Below are positions 37,801 to 52,800 of a DNA stretch of 64,000 nucleotides, in pieces. A model generated the notes under the pieces. That model was not told the DNA's origin. It was given only the letters and a program-made list of their open reading frames with translations, and made no database searches. The DNA is taken from assembly GCA_900708905.1 (NCBI GenBank), contig CAADRB010000030.1, forward strand, positions 1,014,915 through 1,078,914, read 5' to 3'. Source of the stretch: Hymenolepis diminuta (lineage: Eukaryota; Platyhelminthes; Cestoda; Cyclophyllidea; Hymenolepididae). How positions within the stretch are numbered: the stretch's first letter is position 1; every line of letters begins with the position of its first letter. The position numbers and the translations under genes were made by a program.

Positions 37801-40800
37801 CCAGTAGAAAGACATTGGAAAATTCACGAGAAAAATCACATAGATCGAAAAACAGGTTAATGCAATGACGCCGTCAAGTATAGCGGTTATGTAAGTTCGT
37901 GACTACTGGCCTCAAAATTGATTAAAGGTACCGCATGACAGGGACTACTGGCTAAAGCGTATCCTTTCTTATTTCACTGTAGGAAACGGAACATGTATTC
38001 CCTTAAACCCCGACTTTTTATTTAAGTACATTTGGCTAAAAGGCTAATTTTAACACATTGTTATATTCCTGCAGCCTGGTAGAGCAGGTAAATGAGACTA
38101 GCAAGCAAGTACCAACCAGCTTTCACGAAATTTAAAAGGTTTACATAGTGTGGTAATGTCGACCATTCTAATTAACCGACCGGTTAATAAGCACTGGAAG
38201 TTACTCGCAATCCAGGAAACGATTCATGAAATTTGGATATCGTAAAATAAAGCAGTTGAGCACGTATTTGGAAGGTATTGTACAACCTCAATTCGAACAT
38301 TTTGATCAAAGTAGGGCTATTATATACTGACTTTATTTTCAATAGTTTTTCAATCTTCTCCTTTATCCCTTATTGGACAGTTAAAAAATTTCGGTCGCCT
38401 TCCTACGGCAGAAATCATAAAATGCTTACACTTTCCTTGAGTTATGATAATAATAAAAGAACGATTAAAAAACGTAAGCTGGACAGGAAGATGCATAGTT
38501 GTGAATATAGCATATATTGGAAGAAGAGTGAAACTGCAAACCTCCGTTTTGAATGTGTTTAATTGTTCTTTCTTCGATAATTCATTCCTCTTTCGTCCAG
38601 ATGAAATAAATTAGGATGAAGCCCGTTTTGAAGGCTGTTAGGGGAAAAATCGCATTTGCCAAGAAGATTAAATTTCCTATTGAATCATTATGATCACGTA
38701 TTTCACAAAACAAAAGGAGGTTAACTTATGAATATATACAAGATTAGAAGACCCATCCTGTATTCACAGATACAGAGCTAAGTATTATTGCATCTCGATA
38801 TCTTTTTTTAAATGGTACTTGTGTATCATCATAGTAGTCTGCGTTCATATTTATCCGGTTTTATCTTACTATCTAAGCAATGATATCCTGGGAATCCATC
38901 ATTTCGTTAGGTGCTAAGTTATCCTGTCTGCTTTTAAATGCTACAACACAACATATCTAGAACCTTTTAAGAATCAGGTGAGTACAAGTATTATCTGAAA
39001 AAAATAAATTTTAGAGGTAATACTTCGCACTGTTTTACGTACTTTTTAGGCGAGGGCAAATTCTTGTAATGTTCAAGTAGTTTCTGCTCTAAGCGATCCC
39101 TGTAGCGTTTAATTGTTTCCAACTCATCACTAAAAAGTAAATAAATCATATTTAATAAATTCATATTGAATAAGCAATCAGACATCATTAGCCTGTGGCC
39201 ATACCAACGATTTGAGGTGAATAGAGAGATAATGCTGTGTTTTTATTGGAGGCAGAAGAGATGAGAATTAAACATGAAGATCGCAGTCTTGAAATGCAAA
39301 AGCATTTCTCATCATTATTTGTTTTTAAGGCCTTACTGAGTTCAGAGTCCGTCAAGTTCAACCGGAGCACAATTTGGAGAAGAAAATGAACGGGATGCTA
39401 GACCTTCAGGATTCAAATCTTCCGTTCTTTTCCACTTACGTAATCGTTCATTTCTCTATTAAGTTCTAATTAGTTTCAATAGTACATGTCGAAATTTAAT
39501 ATTAGTACATTGGGACTAAAACCTGCTCAGTATCTCGGTATCTTTGACTTGTATCTCTCCCCTAACTGTCAATGAACAAAGAACGCGAAATTGATCAACC
39601 ATCTCGTACCTCATTCTCTCTGGTCCTCGCAATCCGGATTGTTCTCGCTAAGTACTGACGCCTCCTCCTCCTTCCTCCCAATTTCCCCTTCTATCACTTC
39701 ATCATTTTCTCCTCCCATTCATTTCCAATTGTCAAATACACGGTTTTTTAACCCAACTCTTGGTCTTCTCACTTATTAAACGTTGCTGTTTCCTGTTAGG
39801 TTCAGTAAGAAGATTGAGATATTCTTCACGAAAATGCGTTAATTTTTCGGCTTTATGTCACCCTGACTCAAACCACCATCCATGTCTAGATGAGTTTATA
39901 AATTCTCCTTTTTTACTACAACTGCCCCGTTTCATTTAGAAGAATACATGCACCCGTACCCTCAAGATCGTCCATGCCCAAGTGACCCATGAACTGTCTT
40001 TATATCTCACTAACGTACATACAAGCTTGACATTTGTCTGCTCGCACGCTTCGCGCCCGTCTCTCTTTTACTCTCTTGAATCCTCATTGTGATTTATTCA
40101 ATAAACTGGTCCTTGTGCTATAATTTTTAAAACTGTTGTTTGCTTCTACGAGTAGTTCTGATTCATTAATTCCTACAATTTGGCGACTCTACCATTCTAA
40201 TTTGCTCGGACTCTTAAATAAACTTTACTCATGAAAAAAGCTACTTTTACTAAATTTGGCAGATTCATATTGTTTCAGATGTTCAGTTAAATTATGGACG
40301 GGGATATTTTCTGATACTTCATTAACAGCTGATGCAAAATTTTTAACCTCAAACGGAAGTGAATCTTGTACTTTAAGGTATCTCCGTTTGTAATTAACAT
40401 CTGAAAAATGTCAATTCTTGACATATAAATCAGAAAGAGGGCAAAGGTAGAGGTTGGTCAATTAACTTGAAATTAAAGTAGTTAGAAAGACGCGTCAATT
40501 TTAAAGCAACAATTAAAGCGACTATCTTCAAAAAATGGTTGGAATTAGTGGGGAAAAAAACAAGAGTTAATCTGAAGTTCTTTCGTGATTTCGCCGGGTC
40601 TTCGGATTTTGTTTTAATTAGACAAAAAAGTCTAGACGAACTGGATTATGCATTTCGGCAAATCTGAATTTTAGACGATGTCTTGAGGTCAAAATTAACG
40701 GAAAATATGTAAGGTAAGTTTTTAGGTGATAATTTTATTAGGCAAAATTAAGGACTACTCTCGTACGAGTCAATTGTTTGAATGAAATTATTCGCGTTGG

Positions 40801-43800
40801 GAGAGATCCAAAACCGCCAGCTTCATAATATCCTAAATTGGATTATGATATTAACTGACTGTTATTTAAGCGGAAAAAGTTATCAGACATACATTTACTT
40901 ATAAATGTTTACGAAGCATTTATTCCAGCTTTATTCCTTATTAATTTATTTTGCTAAATTATAAATTTTGCTAAATCTATAAAAATTTACATGAACTCTA
41001 AATAATAATTATTTTAATTAACAAAAAAATAACGAAAAATATATTTCCCATCTACATTTATGAATTGAAAGTTCAGGCAATAAATAACTAATAATTATCC
41101 AAAATTGTGAAATTTATAAAACCGATAACTAATAAGAATTGGCAATTTATTCCATGTAATTTTATTAGTAAATTTAGGAAAATTAATCACGTTTATTCCC
41201 GTCAAGATCTTTATATTCCGATAGATTATAAATGACTAATTGAGATTCAGAAAGGTAATTACAAAATGCAGATTTCAAACTAATAATATCCATACCATAG
41301 GCAAATTCAATTGGAATGCTGATGACATTAAAACAAAATTACAGGCACATTCTTACCGAAGAGCTAGTTTTTCCCGATAATGGCACTCGTTATTCTCAAG
41401 AGCTTCTGTAACAACACCTTGGTTTTGGGATAATAATGATCTTAGTTGTAGTAAAAGGGTGCGGTTCTCTTTCTCCAAATAGGCATTCCTCTTCTCGTAT
41501 TCCTAAAATGAAAAAAAATAATTTACTTATATATAGCGACTAAGTTCAGTTTTAATCTTAAGTTATGAATAATGGCAATAATAATGATAATAACTGCAAC
41601 ATTTATTTTGAAAGACACCCGACAGTAAAGTCAGCGTACTCTTCGTTTTAGTTTTTCGGCTTAACTTGTATAATTTTACTTAATGGGCAGCTTATGTTCC
41701 AAAATTTTAATTTCCTAAATCGTCTCTCGGACCACTGAGCAAGTTCTCCTTTATGATATTCAGTGCTTATTGACTTGTTATTTAATTATCACAGTCGGTC
41801 CCGCTTTTCCTTTCAAATGTTGAGAAAGCAGAATGATCTAGCATGATATTAAGTAGCTTGTATGATCTAAGCATGTCAGGACTGAGACCAAATAATATGA
41901 TAATTGTTGTTAGAAATTAGAAATTCTAGAAGTGTGGTGCCATAAATCCGTGAAACTATGATTATATAGGAATCTCGACTGGATTTAGAGGCGAGACAAA
42001 ATAACACCCAAATCTGTTGAAAGGGCGGTGTCTTCAAACATTCTTCGGTATTCTGAAGGTGTTCAGATGTTCTATCATTCCTCTATTGGCTACTACGAAT
42101 TTAGTACCGAACGTGTGAATTCTAACTTAATCGCCAATTCATGAGAAAATCAAAATCGACTGGCGAACTTAAATAAGTCAATGTATATTTTCATAATGTT
42201 CAAAAATGGAACCTAAAGAGATTGTAATAAGTAAAACTACAAATAACTCAAGAACAAAACAAAAGTCACTCAGATGTAGCCTTTTACAAGCTCATATAGA
42301 TGAGTTAATTTGTAATTGACAGGTTCTAGAGAGAAGCATGTCGCTTGGAAATGTATCCTGCCTCTTATAAACATTAAGTTGAATAGATTATCGTTTTCAG
42401 TAATTTAGCAAATAAAAATTTGCCAGATGACAAGCTCTTCCCTGGGAAATTTTCATGTCTTCTCATAAATTACAACCAGCAATAAGGTAAATTCAAAACA
42501 GAAGAGAGCGTGCACATGTGTAAGTGGATTAGAAATGGAAGTCATTGTTTGCTGTTCTAAATTTGATACCACAAGACGAGCTCATAGCCAGGCACTTCTC
42601 CTGCTACACAGCGAAGCGATGACTCACACCGAATGAATGCATCCATGAAGGCATTGTGTATGCACAATTCGTCGGCCTGCAGATTATTGCAGGCGGTCTT
42701 TCTGCCTCCCTCGGTAATGATAATGGCGCGCAATAGTGATTGTAATTAAATCACATAAGATCGGTATCAGCATTACAATGATCGGGCAGATATAACGTAC
42801 TATGTGCTGCTGATAAATGTTCAAGCACTTAGGTTCTGGACAGTAAATTCTTGACCAAGTATTTTTTTCTTCCACAGTTGTAATTAACGCAATATAGACT
42901 AAGAAGTGATCTATTAAATTCATGTTTTCTATGAGGTATTTCGGGTCTTTTATACTACCTTATTGTCACGATACAGTATTCATAAGTTTTTTGAGAACCC
43001 ATCCCACATAACTGAACTAATTCAAGTAAATGGAACAGATTTAACATTTGCATGCACGTGAGAATTAATAGAAGGTTGCTCCCAATCTGTTTAATTTGCT
43101 TACCGTGACTCCAAAAGAGAGAATATGTAATGGTTTATGAATATACTTTTATGTCTGCTTACAAAAGTGACATCATTTTAAAATTTCTGATGAATCATTC
43201 CCAAAGAGATAAGTGAAACTCTTTACAGAAGTTTATTACATAGTCGATAGCTTAGAGTTCATATCATAAACGACAACTGAGCAAAAGTATTCTCTCCTGC
43301 CAAAGTTTGGAATTTCAGAAAGAGGGTGAGTCTTCTGCTATTTTGTGACTAAGAGGGACTTGGTCTATTAAAGCCTTCTTTAAACCATTCAACCGGGAAT
43401 TACTCAGAGAGAAGAGGTGGTTTTCCACGATTAAAAGGCTATGCTTGGACATTTAGGTGAAAACTTGCGCACATCGTGTATTTTATCAACCAATCATTAG
43501 CTAAATTCGATAATACATGTTTACAAAAGGACGTATATCAAATCGAAAAGATGAGAACACCTACTTTTCTTCCTTTCTCATTTTATATGATACTAATCAA
43601 TTTTAAATCCATCGAAAAGTAATAGAATAAAAGAATATTTAAATAAGAGATATGAACATAAATAAGATCATCACTTTTTTAATATCGTCGATTTACTCAG
43701 AGTAATGATAAGGTCCACTTTAACCAGACAAAGCATCGCCTACTGAATAGCGTTTTTTATATATCTCACAATATTGTCATATCTTAGTGAGAACCAACCG

Positions 43801-46800
43801 TTGAAACCTATTAATGCTAATCCCAGCAACCATTTGAGTTCTAGCAAACTTGTAACCTAACGACGGCTTCCAATTATTTGAAAAAGCAAAATCGATTGCA
43901 TATTTATAGCTTTGGATTATCTGTCCGAGTATCCAATGAAGTAACGGTGATGAGACTTCATTACCTGGATGGATGGTATGGATGTTCAGTAGTAAAAAAT
44001 CCAGTATCTGATGAACGAATCTCGTCAACAGAATTTTACGAATTCCGTTCAGGGTATTGAAAATACTTGATTCTACTTGCTCTCAAATATCGACACCTCT
44101 CCTTCTTTAAAAGCTATTAACAATTATCATTGCCCACAGTAATATAAAAAATTATCAACTTTAATTGTGGAAAGCTATTAGTAATATTAATTTAAGCCAT
44201 TAAACAACTTTGCCAATTTCACGGCTTATGGGATAAAGCACGTATATGTAAAAAATGCATTCATATGTGCGAGAAAAAAATACACTTGAATTTCCACCCT
44301 GAATTATTTACAGAATCGTAATAAATTACTGAGAGGTTAAAACTTCCCCCATTTTATCTTGAGTAATAAATCCACTTAGAGTCAATGTGGAAAATATAAC
44401 CGGATAACTTAGTTTCCAAGTCTAAAGCTCATCTCGTTCTCGTAAATACCTCTGCAACTTAATCTGCGATAGTAAAAAACATTGAATGTCAAATTCCGCG
44501 AATTTTATCCTCTTGTGCACAACCAAGGATTTGGATAAGCACAGATATAAAGTGCTTCTAAGATTGAGAGAGTTCACTTATGCTTTAGCAGTCCCATTTC
44601 TTATCATTGTTCAAAACTGCTACTTAATAGGTACATTAAACCAAATATGTCTCGGTGATGCATTTGTTAACATGCTCGTCCGTGAAGTCGGAGGTACACA
44701 CTCAATGAGTGGGAATGACCACCCGCACTGGTTAAGTCAGGCTAATGCAAGGTGACAGAAGTCTTTTACCAGGAAGACTCCATGATACCACTCCTCTATT
44801 CAAGATGAGTGTTACAAAACGATTTTCTTGATGAGCTTGGGAGTAATTTATCAAATCAAACTAAGGCCGATGCTGTAACACTGTAAAATGGTGTATTTTT
44901 AATGTAAATTCTACCATAGTTAAAAGACAGCCACGCCTATCCCGTTTCGTAAGACTGGATAGGGACAATAAGAGGGCAAGACTGGATAGGGAAAAACTTG
45001 CTGAGGGAAGGCAGATGAGTCACTGGCTGAGCAATTCCGACACGCCCTGGGCGAAATCACCAGCGGCCACACCCTAGATGATGAGGAAGGCAGTTGCTCA
45101 ATGGCATTGCCAATAGCACATCACAAATTATGTCAACATTAGCAACAACTCCTTACGATAAATAGGAAAGAATTACCGTAATTGTTCGGGGAAGATAGCG
45201 GTTGACAATGCCTAGGACTTTCATTTGTCAGTATAACACTTTATTTGAGGTCAAGTGTCACAGACTGCAATGAGCTCAGAAAATGTAGCTTGGCATTTGT
45301 ACTTAAAAACGTCTACACTTCTTTCAAATGAAACAAAATAAAATTTACTTGCAATTACTGATTAAAATAGCATAGATTTGAGTTTCTGAGAAAAATGGCA
45401 TTGGGAGAAGATAGTGGAGTTTAAAATTCAATAGACCATAAATAGTATTAAAAAAGAAATTTGAAAAAGGATACAAACGTATTTAGTACGGAACTCATCA
45501 AATAATAAAACCGCTTCAAATGGATAACACATATGATAAACTCTACATTCGATAATATAGCATATAGGAAATATATGTAAATAAATATATTATAAGTGAT
45601 GTAAACAGTTAAGTTGTCGGGTAAGAGATGAATCAATGTGCCTATACTGGTAAGTTTTGTACTCATATAAATAAGATGCAATGGTATTGAGACGTGGTTA
45701 TTTTAATAAGAAAGATTAAAAGCAGCTGTATCGGAAGTAAATTTTTCGAACATTAAATCACTCACAGAATAGCCTGGGGCGCAGTAGATTTGGGGAGTTA
45801 TAAACGAACATTAATAACTGACTAATTCCATTTTTCCCGTTACTCCACGCTATTTATAATCAATCACCCTGGCTTAAATGGAGTCATGGGATCTATAAAA
45901 CATGAATTCCGATTTTAAGACATAAATAAAGCTGACTAGAAGAATATAGGCGCGCATCGGACACAAAGCTTTTACTATTTTAAGCCTACTTTAGGGATTT
46001 AGGCTTGAACTGTAGGGAGCATTTGTATGACTAGACCAGCAAACAGGAGTGAAGATGTTTTGTAAAAGGAAAATTTAATCCCAGCGCACAATTGATTGAT
46101 ATTTTGTTAATATATCACCGCTTCCTAAGTTAGAAATTCGAACGAAACCTTTAGAACATACAATTTAATTTTTCCCACCTATTTTAGTATCAGAAACAGT
46201 GAGGGAATAGCGAAGTTTAAACGGTTTTTAGAAAGATGACTTGTCTGTGTATCTAAAAAAATAAACTGTGAACATTCGAAAATTGAAGTCGTACTACTGC
46301 CCACTTTCCCAAAAGTATATCATCTAACTCGATTTCATAAAGTTACAGCTGATCGGTAAAGCACATGGAGAATGAAAACATTTAATAAAGATTTAATTTC
46401 TAGTCTTAAAATTTCGTAAGTTTCCAATCAGCTCTTTCTTTAGATTCTAACATGACACATCATTTCAACAGAGGGAGCTCCAAAACCAAATTTAGTTTAA
46501 AAAACAGGTCTGTACTCATCCTTTATGAGACGCCTACATCGAAGACAAGAAAATACTTGATAATAATCACCTAAGCATTTATGTTGTACGGCTCTAATGC
46601 TGTAGTAAACCATACAATATTCGCTAATACATTATTGCTTAACCTCCTTGTTAAGAATTTACCTGGGATAGTATTATCAGCCGTTCATATAGAGTCCCTT
46701 ACCTTGAGAAAGTCTCTGCAATGTTCCAGTTCGTGTTGAGTTGATTTCAACAGTTCATTCACTTCATCCTTCTCCCTCGTAAGCGAAGCTATGCGTCCTT

Positions 46801-49800
46801 TCGCCTCAGAAACTTGCAGAAGGGCCGTTCTGACGGCTTCATTAGGAGCAGTCTGTATTGGACCCATTATTGGCGGGGTATTTACACCCTGATGAGTGAC
46901 ACGTGTCATCTTTGGACCGATTCCGTTCTCAGTGCCTGCAATAAGAAGGGAGGAGGGCAAAGATTAGACACCATTTTCTACTTCTTCCAGAGTACTGGTT
47001 CTATATCCCCACAGTTTGAATTAACTTCCGACTCTGTCAATTTAGGCACTCGTCTTTTTTTACTCCTCAGACCTGATAAGACTATGTAAATTAAGTAAAG
47101 GTTGGGACACCTCTTTTTAAGCATGTCTGTGTATGTTTGTCTGGATCGGAAATAAACGAGACACCAGTTGCTTTTTCTTTCATAAAAACGAAAATGAAAA
47201 CAAAACCGCGACGCTAATGAACCGACGCGACACGTCGTGTTGCAAAATATGTCATCCATTTACTAAAAAAGATTAATAAATTCAAATTAAACTCGTTTGT
47301 AAATTTGAATTCTTCTGTATATTCTACTTCTAATTTCTTGAAAATGTTAAATTGCAGCATCTAATTGCAAACGTCGCCAGTAAGTGAGTGAGTGAAAGGG
47401 ATATTACCTGATATCTGCATTCTGCTTGGTTGTACGACACGTAATTGAAGAGGTGTTCCAAATTGATTGCATACTCTGTAGGGACGAGAACCTCTATTTA
47501 CAGCCGCTTCTGGTTGATATTCACCCGTCGTCTGGCACTCAGATTCCTTGCAGGTCTACAAATAAAATAATGTGCAATGTATTTTCTTCCGTTAACTGAT
47601 CAAAGACATAATGGCTTATTAGACCTATCAATTACTATCTATAAAAATAGAGTTTTTTCTTTTGGTTTAAGTTCAATTGGACTAGTGTTGTTCAAAGATA
47701 AATGTCGTATTCGAAATCTCTCGCAATTCAAGTATGTTTTATTAAGCCAACTATTCTAAGTGTCTACATTCTACTGTCTATCACGGTATAAATAGTAAAG
47801 TTCAGCAATAACATCATCGAAGGTTGCAACTGGAGTATCTACAGATTGAAATTCCTTCTTAAGAAGCGACAAAAATAGAAGAAAGAGAAGGGTGCAAACA
47901 GGCACTGGAACATAGACCATGCCTCGTTTACGGCCCGAGTTTGCTCATAATTGGATATAATCCTAACAACGGATTCTAATTTGAATTACGACTTTTCTTA
48001 CCAATCTTAAGTTATCATAATCAATCGTTCATTATAGAGTCTTTTAGAGTCACTAAAGGGGAATATTTGCCCTGGAAAATACCCATGAGCGGATTATTTA
48101 ATCCAACTTATAGTGAGTACGGAACTTTAGCGAGTAATATCAATCTATTCTTGGAGCCACAAATTCCACCATACATTCTTCTAAAATTACATTCTGTCAA
48201 ATACATCTGTATATTCTGCCTAAATATAGGCAGCATTTGTTAGTAGTGGTTATCAAAATACATGTGAATCATAATGAGTGAATAAAGCCAAAATGTTGGG
48301 GTTTAAATGTTGATTTTAAGGACTGATTAATATTGACGTTATAGATATATCTAACCAAAGAAAACGCCCGCGATCGTTTTTGAAATCATTGGAAGGTTAA
48401 ATCGGCAAACTTTCAGATTAAGAGTCATGTCCAATCAACCAGATCAACGAATTACGTTGGATACAACAACTTTCCAAACCTATTATGAAGAGCGTTAGCA
48501 GTACCCTACACTGGTAGAGAAAAGGTATTCTGGAGCTGCGTTTTATAAAAATCTCGTATTCTATCGACCCTTCTATTTGGCCAATAACACAGCTATTTAT
48601 TTACAGTGATTATACACACTATGATATTTGGACAAGTGGGGATATAATCTAGGGAGAGGGGCAAAGATATTTGATTTATGAGATTTTAGCTCTTTGAATC
48701 TCCACCACACAGCTCAGAAAATGATGTGCTGCTTTTTTTCAAAAGATACTATAAAGAGACTAGCATTGATTCTAATATCAACGTAGAGGATGACATTTTG
48801 ATACGTAGCATCTCAACCATCCCCGTCTTTTGAAAGTTGGGCACTAGAAGTCTCTGCTGATTACCGTTCTTGAAGAATAGTAATCTCGTCCAAGGTTTAA
48901 AAAGCATTGCTTCCTTTTCTGTGAGCATTCACTTACAATTGACAGCCTCCTACTTCAATGTTTTGAGGTAGTGAAATTGAACTTCTAGAGACAGGAATCG
49001 AAATTGTTGACTATTTTGGCTTTAACATTAATTGCTTGGCCATGACATTGTACAGGCTTCCCTTCTAGTTCTTGACACCTGATGACTCAAAAGAAGTTTC
49101 AGGGAGGGAAACTAAAGACTTTTCCTAGCAGCCCAAGGGCGATGGGAAAAATCCATTACTAGATTCGCACCGTTGAGTATGGATTTCGGAAGTGTATATT
49201 GACCACCTCGCCTACAGAGTAGAAATGAATAGATTTCGTAAACTGAGAATAATAGTTAAGTTTAAAGAAATCCTGATATATTAAGTCAATGATGTATGAT
49301 TATAGCTAATGAAAATTTCCAGCAATGGTTAAGTAGTTGTTGCGACTTACATAGAGACCAGAGGTCTGAGTGTACTTAGCAGCCTGATCTGGTTTGCGTT
49401 CAAGTTGATCCATGGCAAAGCCAATATTCGCCTTTAGCTCTTGATGCATTGCGTCGGTGAGAATATCACGCAATGACTCGGCACTGTCCTGAAAGGTCGA
49501 CTGCGCTGATTTCATACTCGTTCTCAATCCATCCGACGACTGCTCAAACGCCCTTTCGTCTATCCGCGGTAAGATGTCCTCTGTTTGCACAAGCATTGGC
49601 CGTGTGCTACGTTTCTCTTGTCTAAAGGAAGAGGAACGGAATTTTAAAAACGGATATCTTTAAAAAAGACACATCCATCAGAGATCGATAAAAAATTAAC
49701 TTTTCAAGTTTAAATAGGTATTTAAATTAATATATTTGGTCATATCATGCTTATTTTTTCATGCAAATTTCTACAAACTTACAACTTATTTTTAAAATAA

Positions 49801-52800
49801 TTAATAATAAAAAATAATTAAAACAATAAAAATAAGAGCATCACCGAAAACGATATTCATTTAGTATCTTATTAATACAAATAATGAGTCAACAATTTAA
49901 AAGATAAATCAAAATATACAAAATAATTTGTTTAATTTTTAAAAGTTAACATTATTTCTTACCTTTTTTTCTCCAAATCAGCAAGTTTTTTGTCGTTTTC
50001 TCCAATCGCAGTGATGACATCGAGAATTGCCTGTTCAAGATCCACCATGAGACATTCAACACGACAGCCGATGTTGTCATCATCTTTGCTCTTCTGGGTA
50101 GGTGAAGGTTCGACCTTCTCTTTTCCACTAATGGAATCGAGTTTAGATCGAATTCGGTCCAAATGGGAAGCACAGCGTTCAACCGTCTGTTCCAATTCCT
50201 ATTTGAAATGAGAATAAAACATCAGAATGATCAGAATATATTTTAGAATAAAACAGACAGATAAATCTATGGAATTCCCAAAATACCAACCAAATAACTC
50301 GTAGCATAATGACAAACACAAAATTATTATTAAACGTAGCGAAGCAAAAAACTCACGATTCTTATTTACAGGAAAACATACAAATTAGAGAAACAACAAC
50401 CTTATAAGGGTAGGAAGTTAGATTAGAAATAGAAAATAAAATCACGGAATGTAAAGAGTCTTCCCTGGAATTCTGATTTCATTTAGGCATTGTTCACCGA
50501 ATTATATAATCGAGTGGTTGATTATGCCATCTCAATAAACACCACTTTTCTAGCCAAGAACAAGTAGTTAATTTGGACAATGACGTTTTTAATGTAGCGA
50601 ATTTTATTAGAATTCACTCAAGGTGAAATCTATAATCAGTAATATAATGCTAAAGACCTGATATCAGTGGCTAATGAAGATCTGACACCGAAAATATGAA
50701 CTGTACTTCTACCTTACAATCACATGGAACCAAAGCAAATTATACGTGCCATTACGGGAGTGACCCGATGTCCTGATCAGACGGGACTATCCTTAGAAAA
50801 AGTCAAGGTTTAAGATTCTAGAGAACTCAGACATGGAAAAAGATCTTGAATGGAAGTAAAATGAAGTTCCAGTTGACTTTCTATCCTTTTTTTAATTTAA
50901 TCACATCAGCTTCGCATGCTGAACCGAGACTTACAAAATGAATCATGTAGGTTGTCTCAATAAACCAAGAGCAGATAGAGATAGAGGATGTAATTTCTAT
51001 TTGTCTTAATGCCGACGTTTCTCTTAAAGAGATTCTCCTTTTTAACTCCTTTCTTTTAAGGAGTAAGCGAAAATTGCATTCTGTAATCAGTCCAAGTAAT
51101 ATATAATTTATGATAAGCGATCTAATAAAATCATTTTAACAATGTTGCAAATTTTGACTTGGTTCAAATAATCACCCAAGAAGGCCAACATATTTCTCCC
51201 TATTACCATTTAGAGATCAGTACAAAAATTTAAGCATTCTATAAAGTTTTCCGGATTTGTTGATTATTTAATATCAAACAGATCCTCCTAATTCAGAATA
51301 CTCAGATATTGACTTGCTTTCTGCCCAAGTAGAAACATTATGTAAATGACTGTTAAATCTGTTACTGAATGATACTAAATAAGTGTGAACCATGCATATG
51401 AAATTTTATTTCCTATCATATAATGAGCTTAATGACTTTTTGATTATTTAAAAGAAATGACTAAGAAGTGTGTTTTCAAATTATTATTATGATTAGAGAT
51501 AACCCAATCAACTTGTATTGATCCACTCTAACCAGTGAGTTTAATTAAAGCTTCCAACTTGAGTGAACCCTAGTGGACTCTAATGTGCTAAAAAGATTTT
51601 AGTAAGTGCCAACAAGCTACTAACTAGAAGAGACAATGATATGGAAATTATATAACGAACCACTCTATCTAGTCAACTCCAAAAATCCCGTACACGAACC
51701 CATCCAGGGACCTAGAGGTTAAAACCGAAAATTTGAACTTCTGAGCCAGTGAGATATAGTCATTTAGTAAAAAGTGAAAAACTTGGTGACTGCAGATTTC
51801 CTTTAACGGTCTGACTTTATCTTCTACATTCACTCAACGCTCTCTCATTCATGCCTGAGTTACCTACGATCAGATGCTTTCCTAAGATTAAAAAATTGTG
51901 AAATTATCATAGATTACCATGGATAGTAATAACAAGTACCTGGTGGATAGGTAGCAGCATGTTTCAAACCCATACCATCTGAAGTGACAGCTAAGCCACT
52001 GTAGACTTTCATTTGTTTACGCAAATGCATATTGATTTTAGATGATCGCTCATGACTGGCAGGTTACTGCGCGTCAGTGATGAAGTCGTCAACTCATAGT
52101 CGACATTGTACATCCAGTAGTTAGAATGACCTCCCGCACTGAGCAAGGAATATATAAAAATCCTTAAATTCTAAAATTGCTTAGTACAGTAAGTATAAGA
52201 AGGTGCTAGCATCAAGAGATCTGCTTAATTAGCATGTAAGTTCATTATGCTTTCTCAATCGTAGAAGAAAAATTGACTGAAGTGGCAAGACCGACCATTA
52301 TATTTTAAATAACGGGTTAATAAACATCGCGTAGGTCATAAAATTTGAATCTTGGGATGTGAACTACCCATTAAGTAAATATGGTACAATCCGAATTTAA
52401 AAATTAAATAAAGTGAGGCTCTTTGATATCTCGACTGTTCTCCCAATATCTTTTCAAACCCCTCCCCTTTACCATTTATTTTGCTTACCGTTAACGGAGA
52501 GATGTACCGGGTGGTTATAACCAGTCTCTCAGTTCAACCTACTAATCAAACAATACCACATACTGTGAACATGTACCATGACTCCAGTAAAGATAATGAT
52601 GCTGAACCCAATGTTCTGACTAAAATTCTAAGTATCAAACCACTGATGCAACCACTTAAGCACAAACCCATCAAATTGATAAATACAATTGTCAATGTCA
52701 CAAAAGTCCTTAGATTCCTTGAAATGCCTTCTCTTTTCCCTATCCTTCGCTCTCTATTTAAACTCTCTTGCTTTTTCTCCTCTTTGAGTGAAAAAAATTG

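Larger units (their letters stand above)
41503..46702. other. Girdin-like intron 13
   Basis: 5.2 kb with an R1 copy, a diverged R1 terminus at 44130-44190 (GCCCACAGTAATATAAAAAA), the GC-richer fragment at 44.9 kb, and a perfect hairpin GCCTGCA-6-TGCAGGC near 42676. No exon seen, and the flanking phases agree. Confidence 0.5.

Noticed and set aside
42671..42700. Perfect 7-bp hairpin as a terminator or microRNA
   Set aside because: The stem is too short for a microRNA precursor, and bacterial-type terminators do not apply in this genome.
44008..44031. Hammerhead ribozyme-like CTGATGA with a short stem
   Set aside because: The stem ACGA/TCGT is present but the required GAAA after it is replaced by CAAC, so the catalytic core is missing. 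The same check failed at 59379 and at 33710 (minus strand).
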